Below, piece by piece: positions 1 to 5,265 of a stretch of DNA of 5,705 nucleotides. A model generated the notes under the pieces. That model was not told the origin of the DNA. It was given only the letters and a program-made list of their open reading frames with translations, and made no database searches. Made by a program: the position numbers and the translations under genes. Each line of letters starts with the position of its first letter. Position 1 is the stretch's first letter. Origin of the DNA: Synergistaceae bacterium (GTDB lineage: Bacteria; Synergistota; Synergistia; Synergistales; Aminobacteriaceae); NCBI GenBank assembly GCA_017446645.1, contig JAFSQO010000362.1:1-5705 (forward strand). Direction: 5' to 3'.

Positions 1-116
1 GATATAACGTCGATGTTGACGCAATCACCGGACAAGTTTTGAAGTTAGCATTTGCCCATAATCCTCCTCCGCCTCCTCCACATCGTCCGCGCCCACGTCC
101 TCGTCCTCGCTACTAA
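1..116 (+). CDS. C-terminal end of a PepSY-like protein with a Pro/Arg tail (5' end outside window)
   Basis: Only the last 37 codons are visible, read in the frame that starts at base 3 and stops with TAA at 114-116. The first residues, YNVDVDAITGQVLK, match the closing strand and turn of PepSY domains (typically Y-x-V-x-[VI]-D-A-x-T-G-x-V-L). PepSY domains are small extracytoplasmic domains found in exported or membrane proteins and often associated with regulation of peptidases or envelope functions. The protein then departs from a normal PepSY ending with the tail NPPPPPPHRPRPRPRPRY, six prolines followed by alternating Arg-Pro. The same polyproline-then-Arg/Pro design recurs in the exported proteins encoded at 2340-2867 and 2966-3355, which suggests this gene belongs to the same functional locus although the kinase/regulator pair lies between them. 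The PepSY call rests on one motif. The signal peptide and any repeated PepSY copies would lie outside the window. Confidence 0.65.
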   Translation, partial: YNVDVDAITGQVLKLAFAHNPPPPPPHRPRPRPRPRY

Positions 117-145
117 GTTATAAGTTATTTGTTAATAAAAATTTT

Positions 146-182
146 CCCTCTCTGAATCTCTCAGGGAGGGTTTTTTGTTTTT
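146..182 (+). terminator. Rho-independent terminator between the converging PepSY-like and kinase genes
   Basis: A 10-bp stem (146-155 pairing with 161-170, one G-T wobble) has a 5-base loop and is followed by TTTTTTGTTTTT on the + strand. It lies 30 bases after the stop of the + strand gene and directly beside the stop codon of the minus-strand kinase at 181. On the minus strand the stem is followed by AAAATTTTTA, a weaker T tract, so it may serve both converging genes. The last T residues overlap the kinase stop codon. Confidence 0.85.
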
Positions 183-1536
183 ACGCAACCGGTAAATTTA
201 TAGTGAACGTACTGCCTTCATCTTTCTTGCTTGTGACTGAGATTTTGCCTCCGTGAGCAACTACTGACGCTTTGACTATTGCGAGACCGACTCCGCTGCC
301 GCCTGTGATTCGAGTTCTTGACTCGTCCGTCCTGTAGAATCTCTCGAAGATATTCGGCAAATCCTTTTCTGCAATTCCAATCCCTGTATCGCTGACCTCG
401 ATTAAGGCCATGTCATTGACCCTGTAGAGTCTGAGCTTCACACTGCCTCCTGAGTTAGTATAACGCTGTGCATTAGAGAGCAGGTTGTCTATTACGTTCC
501 TGAACTTGTTAGCATCTATCTCGCATGTTATATTATTATCAAGTTCGCTGGAAAAGTTTATGCCGGTCTTCTCGAATAACGGCATGAAGGACTCGATAAC
601 AGGCTCAAGAAATTTCTTCATGTCAGTTTGCTCTTTGTTAATGATAAGAGCCTCACCCTCAAGGCGGGTTAATGCTACCACGTTCTCGATTAAGCCGCCC
701 AGTCTCTGCATTTCATTCATGCAAAGCTCCAGCCTCTCCGGAGTAGGTTCAAGGATTCCGTCAGCAATTGCTTCGATTTGAGTCATTGCAACGGTTAAAG
801 GAGTCTTTAGTTCATGCGCTACATCGACCATTAAACGCCGTCTCAATTTCTCCTGACCTGCAAGAGTCCTGCTCAAATCCTCGACTCCTTTTGTGAGTTC
901 GTCAAGTTCGCGAATACCTACAAGATTAAATTTTTCGTCTGAAGCATATTCTCCCCTGCTTATGTTTCGAGTACGTTCAAGTGCTTTGATGACCGGCCTG
1001 CTGAGTTTCCCTGCAACGATATAGCCAAGACCGCAAGCTGCAAGGATCATGATTAACGCTCCGAAAAAATTATAGCGCGTCAGGTAAGCCATGAAAGCCC
1101 TCTCGTAACGTCCTGAAGGCAAGCGTCTGATGATTTCGAGTCTGCCTACGTTCTTTATTTTGTCGTGCCCTAGTTTTATGGTTATAAGTTCAGTTTCTGT
1201 TCCCAAGGTATTATTCGCGCTCAACAACAGCGGCCTCAACCTGTAGATTTCACGATTTTCAGAGTCAAATAAAATTATCGTCATTCCTCCCCATCTTGGC
1301 GTTGGCCTTAAGACATCTTTGACCCTGTTTGTGTTCCAGACTCCGCCTTCCTCTATGTAGAGTTCTGTTAGAGTATCGCCGAGATTCTCAAGGTCAGCCT
1401 GTATTCTCTGCAGCTGAAGATTCCTGAAGGCCGTAGCTCCAAGCCAGACGCTTAACGACGGGACAACTATGCCGGCAAAGAATGCAAGCAGGACATAGAG
1501 AGTCAGGAAGTGTAACAGCAATGATTTACTTTTCAT
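181..1536 (-). CDS. Membrane-bound sensor histidine kinase, BaeS/CpxA-like class
   Basis: A 451-residue two-component sensor kinase that would autophosphorylate on His and pass the phosphate to the regulator encoded just before it. Visible order: a membrane helix at about residues 7-33; an extracytoplasmic sensor of about 115 residues without a family motif I recognise; a second membrane helix at about 156-176; a HAMP linker at about 177-230; and an H-box with DVAHELKTPL (phospho-acceptor His241). The ATPase domain follows, with N-box NLLSNAQRYT (Asn351, Asn355), G1 box DTGIGI (383-388), F-box FERFY (398-401 region) and G2 box GGSGVGLAI (412-420). All catalytic boxes are intact. The dimerisation region around MTQIEAIADG and the length resemble BaeS, an envelope-stress kinase. 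The ATG at 1536 lies inside the regulator gene (11-base overlap) with only a weak AGG about 7 bases upstream, so translation is probably coupled. The signal sensed cannot be read from the sequence. Confidence 0.95.
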   Translation of the reverse strand: MKSKSLLLHFLTLYVLLAFFAGIVVPSLSVWLGATAFRNLQLQRIQADLENLGDTLTELYIEEGGVWNTNRVKDVLRPTPRWGGMTIILFDSENREIYRLRPLLLSANNTLGTETELITIKLGHDKIKNVGRLEIIRRLPSGRYERAFMAYLTRYNFFGALIMILAACGLGYIVAGKLSRPVIKALERTRNISRGEYASDEKFNLVGIRELDELTKGVEDLSRTLAGQEKLRRRLMVDVAHELKTPLTVAMTQIEAIADGILEPTPERLELCMNEMQRLGGLIENVVALTRLEGEALIINKEQTDMKKFLEPVIESFMPLFEKTGINFSSELDNNITCEIDANKFRNVIDNLLSNAQRYTNSGGSVKLRLYRVNDMALIEVSDTGIGIAEKDLPNIFERFYRTDESRTRITGGSGVGLAIVKASVVAHGGKISVTSKKDEGSTFTINLPVA

Positions 1537-2209
1537 CGTCGAGCCTGTAGCCGAAGCCGTAGACGGTTTTTATCCAGCCGTTTTCGTGTCCTGGTTCAGC
1601 GAGTTTCTTGCGCAGATTCTTTACATATGTGTCTACAGTCCTGTCGAAGCCGTCATAATCATCACCGAGTGCGCTCCTGATTATCTCTTCGCGTGACCAT
1701 GTGCGTATTGGTTTTGATGCAAGTGTTGAAAAGATCAGGAATTCGCTTTTCGTAACCTGAACCGGTATTCCGTCTTTCCTGAGTTCGACTCTTTCTGGGT
1801 CAATCTCTATTCTTCCGTCTGCTACTGTCCCTGACGCTAAGTTATCGCGTGTTTCCCTTGGCCTTAACTGAGCGCGTATTCTTGCCATCAGAACCCTTGA
1901 GCTGAATGGTTTTGCTACATAGTCATTTGCCCCAATGTCGAGTCCTGATACTACGTCTGATTCGCTGCTCTTTGCTGTAAGCATTATTATTGGAACGCTG
2001 GATTTCTCGCGGATTCTCCTGCATACTTCTTCGCCGTTCAATTTTGGGAGCATTAAGTCAAGAACGATTAAGTCAGGTTCTTCACTGCTGAATAATTCGA
2101 GTGCCGTAACCCCGTCCGAAGCATAGACAGTTTCAAAGCCTTCACGTTTTGCGTAAGCTATAACTATTTCTGCTATAGATACTTCATCTTCGACGATTAA
2201 TAACTTCAT
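1526..2209 (-). CDS. OmpR/PhoB-family response regulator
   Basis: A 227-residue DNA-binding response regulator, partner of the kinase that overlaps its 3' end by 11 bases. The receiver domain (about residues 1-118) starts MKLLIVEDE with acidic pocket residues Glu7 and Asp8. Its phospho-acceptor is Asp51 in VLDLMLP, the conserved Thr is at 78 in MLTAK, and Lys100 lies in AKPF. The winged-helix domain (about 131-224) carries the typical recognition-helix stretch DRTVDTYVKNLRKKL and the closing KTVYGFGYRL hairpin. I chose the ATG at 2207-2209 because family members begin directly with the MKxLIVEDE strand. An in-frame ATG at 2254 would add 15 residues with no family match. The chosen start has only a distant AAGGGG (2223-2228, 13 bases away), so the start is less certain than the gene. 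It is read divergently from the exported-protein cluster at 2340, a likely target along with its own promoter. Confidence 0.95.
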   Translation of the reverse strand: MKLLIVEDEVSIAEIVIAYAKREGFETVYASDGVTALELFSSEEPDLIVLDLMLPKLNGEEVCRRIREKSSVPIIMLTAKSSESDVVSGLDIGANDYVAKPFSSRVLMARIRAQLRPRETRDNLASGTVADGRIEIDPERVELRKDGIPVQVTKSEFLIFSTLASKPIRTWSREEIIRSALGDDYDGFDRTVDTYVKNLRKKLAEPGHENGWIKTVYGFGYRLDDEK

Positions 2210-2339
2210 GATAGAAAGAATTCCCCTTTCATAAATTTTACATTTCCATTTCACATTGCATTCATAATTTCTTGTTATTCTATCAGCGTTGAAGAAAACA
2301 TGACACGAAAAAAATAATTTTTAAGGAGGATATACAGAC
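2210..2339. promoter_or_regulatory. Divergent promoter/operator region between the regulator and the exported-protein cluster
   Basis: This 130-bp AT-rich gap must hold the start signals for the minus-strand regulator/kinase pair and probably for the + strand cluster. Possible boxes are weak. On the + strand there is CATAAT (2263-2268), with TTTACA 20 bases upstream (2237-2242), which is longer than ideal spacing. On the minus strand there is TAGAAT (2279-2284), with GTGTCA 18 bases upstream. A partly repeated stretch, CATTTCCATTTC (2241-2252) followed by ACATTGCATTC (2253-2263), could be a direct-repeat site for an OmpR-type regulator. None of these boxes is strong enough to name with certainty. 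Confidence 0.4.
2323..2330 (+). promoter_or_regulatory. Strong ribosome binding site for the Pro/Gly/Arg repeat protein
   Basis: AAGGAGGA lies 9 bases before the ATG at 2340. It is close to a perfect anti-16S match and fixes the start at the first ATG rather than the second (codon 4, MTKSF), which would be 18 bases away. Confidence 0.85.
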
Positions 2340-2867
2340 ATGAAGCATATGACGAAGAGTTTTGCAGCGTTCGTTGCAGTTGCAGCAGCAGGAAGCATAT
2401 TTATTGCATCAAATCCTGCCGACGCAGATGTGAGTTTCAAAGGGCTGACAAATTCTTTCAATAAGACTTACAGTTATTCTGACCCTGATCCTCTGGACGT
2501 TGCGAGGCTTTTTATTGACATTGTTGACGTAGTACGAGATGATGATGATTACTACTACTACGATGACGGACCTCGTTACCGCAGATGGCGCAGACCGCCT
2601 CCGCCTCCTCCGCCCCCTCATCCAGGACCAGGACCGCGTTGGAGACCCGGACCCGGACCTAGAGGCCCACGACCAGGACCAGAACCACGTTGGAGACCAG
2701 GCCCCGGACCGCGACCAGGACCAGGACCAAGAATGGGACCAAGACCCGGACCCGGACCACGTCCCGGACCTAGACCAGGACCAGGCCCAAGACCCGGAGG
2801 TCCACGACCAGGACCCAGACCCGGCCCAAGACCAGGAGGCCCCGGACCCAGACCGCCCAGACATTAA
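2340..2867 (+). CDS. Exported Pro/Gly/Arg-rich repeat protein, function unknown
   Basis: A 175-residue protein I cannot assign to a named family. Residues 1-29 form a signal peptide (Lys-containing N end, Ala-rich core, probable cleavage ADA|DV). Residues 30-85 are a short unique region with an amphipathic segment LFIDIVDVV (57-65), then an acidic/tyrosine cluster (Asp67-70, Tyr71-74, Asp75-76) and a basic RYRRWRR. Residues 86-93 are eight consecutive prolines. Residues 94-175 are built almost wholly of P-G-P-R units, strongly cationic, with a 17-residue unit containing PRWRPGPGPR that occurs twice (99-108 and 116-125). Synonymous codons vary within the repeats, so this is not simple recent slippage. 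It heads a + strand cluster read divergently from the response regulator, which probably controls it. Export to the periplasm or surface is likely. Binding to an anionic polymer such as LPS or peptidoglycan is only a guess. Confidence 0.8.
   Translation: MKHMTKSFAAFVAVAAAGSIFIASNPADADVSFKGLTNSFNKTYSYSDPDPLDVARLFIDIVDVVRDDDDYYYYDDGPRYRRWRRPPPPPPPPHPGPGPRWRPGPGPRGPRPGPEPRWRPGPGPRPGPGPRMGPRPGPGPRPGPRPGPGPRPGGPRPGPRPGPRPGGPGPRPPRH
2595..2864 (+). repeat. In-frame degenerate P-G-P-R coding repeat
   Basis: This stretch encodes the polyproline run and the P/G/R tail. At the DNA level it is made of degenerate six-base units such as GGACCA, GGACCC and AGACCC, plus a duplicated 51-bp block encoding residues 95-111 and 112-128. 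Proline uses all four codons and arginine uses AGA, CGT, CGA and CGC, so the copies have diverged while the peptide pattern was kept. The low-complexity sequence also leaves other frames open, which are not genes. Confidence 0.85.
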
Positions 2868-2914
2868 GAGCTGGGAAAGCGTAAAGCAGTCAGTTAGTTA
2901 ATTTAGTTAAGTTT

Positions 2915-2943
2915 TTGAGAGAAAGAGAGTTTTATTAATTAAT
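2915..2943 (+). promoter_or_regulatory. Possible internal promoter before the second exported protein
   Basis: TTGAGA (2915-2920) and ATTAAT (2938-2943) are separated by 17 bases in the 98-bp gap after the stop at 2867. The first hexamer matches the consensus at 5 of 6 positions and the second at 4 of 6. The gap also holds a duplicated TTAGTTAA (2894-2901 and 2903-2910) just upstream. No terminator hairpin is visible here, so read-through from 2340 is also possible. AT-rich DNA gives such matches by chance. Confidence 0.25.
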
Positions 2944-2947
2944 CGAG

Positions 2948-2968
2948 AAAGGAGAGTGTTTTTTTGTG
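2948..2968 (+). promoter_or_regulatory. Ribosome binding site with a T7 spacer before a GTG start
   Basis: AAAGGAG (2948-2954) precedes a GTG start at 2966-2968 by 11 bases, and the spacer contains seven consecutive T (2959-2965). There is no in-frame ATG nearby, and the signal peptide (MKNISKKVLAAL) begins exactly at this GTG, which supports the choice. The spacing is at the long end of the usual range. Confidence 0.7.
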
Positions 2969-3355
2969 AAAAATATAAGTAAGAAGGTATTAGCAGCTCT
3001 GGTACTGGCAGGAGTGTTAAGCATAGCAGGAGCAGCTTTTGCAGATGTAGTCGGCAGCAGAGTCAGGGATTCATCTCTAATCGGAGATATTCTGCACATC
3101 ATAGTCAACAACGACAGGCCGAGCCTTCATCATAATAGGGCACAGACTCCTCCTCCGCCGCCGCCTGAATTCAGGAAGGGACATAGACCTCCGCCCCCTG
3201 ATGGCAAGCGTCCGCCCATGAGTCACGACAAGAGATTTGACGACCGTAGGCTGCCTCCTCCTCACGAGGACAAGAGACCGCCAGAGCCGCCGAGAGAGCC
3301 AAAGGGATTCAGGCCCCAAATGCCGCCTCATCGCCACCCAATGGCACGAAGATAA
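2966..3355 (+). CDS. Exported polyproline, Arg/His-rich small protein, function unknown
   Basis: A 129-residue protein not recognised as a known family. Residues 1-26 are a clear signal peptide (basic KNISKK, Ala/Leu-rich core, cleavage AFA|DVV). Residues 27-55 form a short unique region with the amphipathic segment SLIGDILHIIVNND (37-50). From residue 61 the protein is dominated by proline: PPPPPP at 62-67, PPPP at 75-78 and PPP at 97-99, mixed with Lys/Arg/Asp/His. It has the same plan as the 2340 product (signal peptide, amphipathic stretch of similar pattern, then polyproline and basic tail), and the segments LFIDIVDVVRDD and LIGDILHIIVNND can be aligned by eye. This suggests distant paralogues. 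It starts with GTG and lies 23 bases before the third gene of the cluster, so the two are almost certainly co-transcribed. Periplasmic or surface location is inferred. Confidence 0.8.
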   Translation: MKNISKKVLAALVLAGVLSIAGAAFADVVGSRVRDSSLIGDILHIIVNNDRPSLHHNRAQTPPPPPPEFRKGHRPPPPDGKRPPMSHDKRFDDRRLPPPHEDKRPPEPPREPKGFRPQMPPHRHPMARR

Positions 3356-3378
3356 TTTTTATGGAGGTTTATTCATAG

Positions 3379-3885
3379 ATGAAAAAAGTGTTAGCAGTTC
3401 TTTTAGCAGTGTGTGTTATGTGTGCAGGAGCAGCGTTTGCTCAACCAAGAATGCCAATGCACAGGCCGGAATTTTCGCCTCATGAAGGGCCTGGAGAATT
3501 TTATCCTCCAATGCATTGCAGGTGTTTTGGACCAGAAGGACATGAAGGACCAGAAGGGCCTCACGGACATGAACTATATGAGGGGCCTAGGCATGAAGGC
3601 AGACGCGTTAGATTTGCACCGAACATGCCGCAGGAGATTCGCAATAAAGTCGTTGAACTAGAGAAGCTGAGGATCGATCTTGACGAAGCACTCTCAAGCA
3701 ATCCGATTAACAAGGCAAAGGCTCTTGAAGTTCACGCTAAGATGCAGACAGTCAGGAATGACTTAGCAACTTGGAGGTTTGAGAGGAAACTCGAAAGCCT
3801 TGAGAAAAAAGCAAAATCACAACCATTGCCAAATTCTGAATCTGAAAAAGGGGAATCAGAATCAGAAATATCAGCAGCGCAATAA
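3379..3885 (+). CDS. Periplasmic CpxP/ZraP/Spy-like protein with a His/Cys-rich metal-binding-type region
   Basis: A 168-residue exported protein with a signal peptide at 1-21 (MKKVLAVLLA core, cleavage AFA|QP; the Cys residues inside it do not make a lipobox). Residues 22-75 are rich in metal-ligand side chains: His28, 35, 46, 55, 62, 64, 72, a Cys47-x-Cys49 pair and several Met, set among Gly-Pro-Glu repeats. Residues 82-142 are two predicted charged helices, MPQEIRNKVVELEKLRIDLDE, then a SSNPINKAKA turn and a second helix ending in TWRFERKLE. This helix-hairpin pattern (…N-P-x-x-x-K-A-x…L-R-x-x-x…R) is that of the CpxP/Spy/ZraP 'heavy-metal resistance' group of periplasmic chaperones and sensors, although a clear LTxxQ motif is absent. 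The tail is Ser/Glu-rich. GGAGG (3363-3367) lies 11 bases before the ATG. In such systems this protein type often modulates a neighbouring sensor kinase, which fits the kinase encoded here. Confidence 0.65.
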   Translation: MKKVLAVLLAVCVMCAGAAFAQPRMPMHRPEFSPHEGPGEFYPPMHCRCFGPEGHEGPEGPHGHELYEGPRHEGRRVRFAPNMPQEIRNKVVELEKLRIDLDEALSSNPINKAKALEVHAKMQTVRNDLATWRFERKLESLEKKAKSQPLPNSESEKGESESEISAAQ

Positions 3886-3913
3886 GGATTAAGGAAGGAT
3901 TAAAAATTTTGAC

Positions 3914-3951
3914 TCCCGGTCTTGAACGAACAAGATCGGGAACTTTTTTTT
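3914..3951 (+). terminator. Rho-independent terminator closing the exported-protein cluster
   Basis: An 11-bp stem (3914-3924 with 3931-3941, one G-T wobble) and 6-base loop AACGAA are followed by eight T (3944-3951). It sits 28 bases after the stop of the 3379 gene and 2 bases before the stop of the converging peptidase. The minus-strand flank (GTCAAAATTTTTA) gives a weaker T tract, so it may act in both directions. Confidence 0.9.
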
Positions 3952-3953
3952 GC

Positions 3954-5252
3954 TTATCTTACAATCGTGAATGCCTTGATACATGCGTTGCTTTTATCGG
4001 AAAGAGCTGCGCCGTCAGTCCACTTCTTGCCGTCTTGAGAGAAATAGCTTTCGTGTTGATTCACCAGAGCATTTTCTGAGTACCATTTGACTTTTGACTC
4101 TACAGCAATAGAACTCTTAGAGAACTTCACGACGACAGAGAAATAATCGCCCTTGTTGAGCCTCACGCTTTCAGGAAGTTTTACAGTGTGATAGCCTGCG
4201 TACTCGATTTTGCCTTTGGTAGTAACTGCCAAACTGCCTGACACAGGAGACGAAGGGAATTTGTTTCCGTGAGTGTAAACATAAACTTCATAGTCCATAT
4301 TATTGTAAGTTGTGTAGAAGCCGACTTCTTTTAATGCTTCGATTTTGTTGACTGTCTTGAAGATGTTTGCTCCCCATGAATATTTTTTCGCACTGCAATA
4401 ACCCAAATCATCATAGCCGTAATGCCTCATGTTGGGGGTGTTTCTCTCAGCAATGAAGGCCGAACCGCCCTGAATGAATTGTTCGTAGGAGAGCCAGAAG
4501 TAACCGCCCATGTTGCCTAATAAATCGCCGAAGGAATTTTTTACCAGCCATGCACCGTTTTTTGAGGGCTTTGGTTTGAAGTTGTCGCGAGAAAAATTAT
4601 CGTCCCAGCCTACTAAAAGCACATCATGATTCGTCTCTTTGTTATTATTATTGAAGTATGTAGTGTATCTTAGGGTCATACGGAACTGGTCCATCTTGTG
4701 CCACATGCTCACTAAGATAGCCCCGTGCTTCATGATTAGATTCTTCCTGACTGAGTCCGTTGTGTTCTCAAGTCTGGATAAAAAATAGACATCGCGCAGT
4801 CTCATTGGCCGTCTGTAGTCTTCGGGTTTTCGATGCGCCGCGTATTTCTTAATCTCATCAAGGTTCGTAGTTATGTACAGCAAATCCTTCTCGTTGGCAG
4901 GCCCGGAGAGTCTCGACAAGAAAGCCGCTGCCCGGAGTGCGTTGCCTTCAAGTCTCAGCATTCCCTGTTTGAATCTTGACGAGAAATTTTTCTCGACCGT
5001 TGAATTCCTGTAAGTGTAGTAAGCAAGCTGCATCTCTGACAAGTCCGGAGTCTTTTTGTCAGTGTTGAGTTTTTGAGTCAGCCAGTTCGATTCCATTGAG
5101 CCTAGTGCTGCAAACGCCCAGCATGGCCCGGAAATCCCCTGATTTTTGACACTGGTAACCCGATTATATTCTCTCAGGTCATAACGCGAAGGAAGGGCCT
5201 CAGCTTCTCTCGCAAGAATTAGCGCAATTATTACAGCAAGAAATTTCTTCAT
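3954..5252 (-). CDS. Secreted papain-family (C1) cysteine peptidase with C-terminal lectin-like domain
   Basis: A 432-residue exported cysteine protease. Residues 1-19 are a signal peptide (MKKFLAVIIALILA, cleavage AEA|LP). The peptidase domain follows at once (LPSRYDLR, about 20-270) with no inhibitory propeptide of the papain type. The catalytic set is complete: oxyanion Gln38 in KNQG, nucleophile Cys44 in GPCWAF, His209 in NHDVLLVGWDD and Asn239 in LVKNSFG. Residues about 278-432 match the lectin-like domain found after many bacterial C1 domains, with WGANIF, AGYHTVKLPE, DYFSVVVKF, ESYFSQDGKKWTDG and the closing NACIKAFTIVR. The protein would cleave extracellular or periplasmic proteins, with the C-terminal domain perhaps binding glycan or the cell surface. 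The ATG is preceded by GAGGTG (5260-5265, 7 bases away), which overlaps the stop codon of the upstream paralogue, so the two are co-transcribed and probably translationally coupled. Confidence 0.93.
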   Translation of the reverse strand: MKKFLAVIIALILAREAEALPSRYDLREYNRVTSVKNQGISGPCWAFAALGSMESNWLTQKLNTDKKTPDLSEMQLAYYTYRNSTVEKNFSSRFKQGMLRLEGNALRAAAFLSRLSGPANEKDLLYITTNLDEIKKYAAHRKPEDYRRPMRLRDVYFLSRLENTTDSVRKNLIMKHGAILVSMWHKMDQFRMTLRYTTYFNNNNKETNHDVLLVGWDDNFSRDNFKPKPSKNGAWLVKNSFGDLLGNMGGYFWLSYEQFIQGGSAFIAERNTPNMRHYGYDDLGYCSAKKYSWGANIFKTVNKIEALKEVGFYTTYNNMDYEVYVYTHGNKFPSSPVSGSLAVTTKGKIEYAGYHTVKLPESVRLNKGDYFSVVVKFSKSSIAVESKVKWYSENALVNQHESYFSQDGKKWTDGAALSDKSNACIKAFTIVR

Positions 5253-5259
5253 GATTAAT

Positions 5260-5265
5260 CACCTC
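5260..5265 (-). promoter_or_regulatory. Ribosome binding site overlapping the upstream paralogue's stop codon
   Basis: GAGGTG on the minus strand lies 7 bases before the ATG at 5252 and shares bases with the TGA stop (5264-5266) of the preceding peptidase gene. Ribosomes ending the first gene would stop on this site, which supports coupled expression of the tandem pair and fixes the start of the second gene. Confidence 0.75.

Noticed and set aside
2210..2254. N-terminal 15-residue extension of the response regulator from an ATG at 2254
   Set aside because: The extension has no family match, and regulators of this type begin at the MKLLIVEDE strand. It is kept only as an alternative because the ribosome binding site for the shorter start is poorly spaced.
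2308..2325. A-rich then T-rich stretch before the 2340 gene that could pair as a small hairpin
   Set aside because: It consists of A-T pairs only, with no stable GC stem, and sits directly before a strong ribosome binding site, so a terminator or riboswitch is not supported.
2409..2864. Long minus-strand open frame opposite the Pro/Gly/Arg repeat gene, encoding a Ser/Trp/Gly-rich product
   Set aside because: It is the reverse reading of the P-G-P-R repeat, where the low-complexity DNA avoids stops by chance. It has no ribosome binding site or signal peptide, and the + strand frame has both.
2595..2864. CRISPR array or collagen-like protein as explanations for the repeat
   Set aside because: The units are short, in frame and without spacers, so it is not a CRISPR array. 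The glycine spacing is mostly every second residue rather than every third, so it is not collagen-like Gly-X-Y.
2539..2901. + strand open frame rich in Asp-Gln-Asp-Pro within the repeat
   Set aside because: It is the shifted reading of the same GGACCA-type repeat. It starts inside the real gene and has no ribosome binding site.
2887..2911. Short tandem-like repeats (CAGTCAGT, then TTAGTTAA twice) after the first exported gene
   Set aside because: Too short and too AT-rich to separate from chance. It could be an operator, but there is no independent support.
3413..3661. Alternative + strand frame overlapping the CpxP/ZraP-like gene
   Set aside because: It starts inside the real gene, has no ribosome binding site and no recognisable product. 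The real gene has a signal peptide and GGAGG site.
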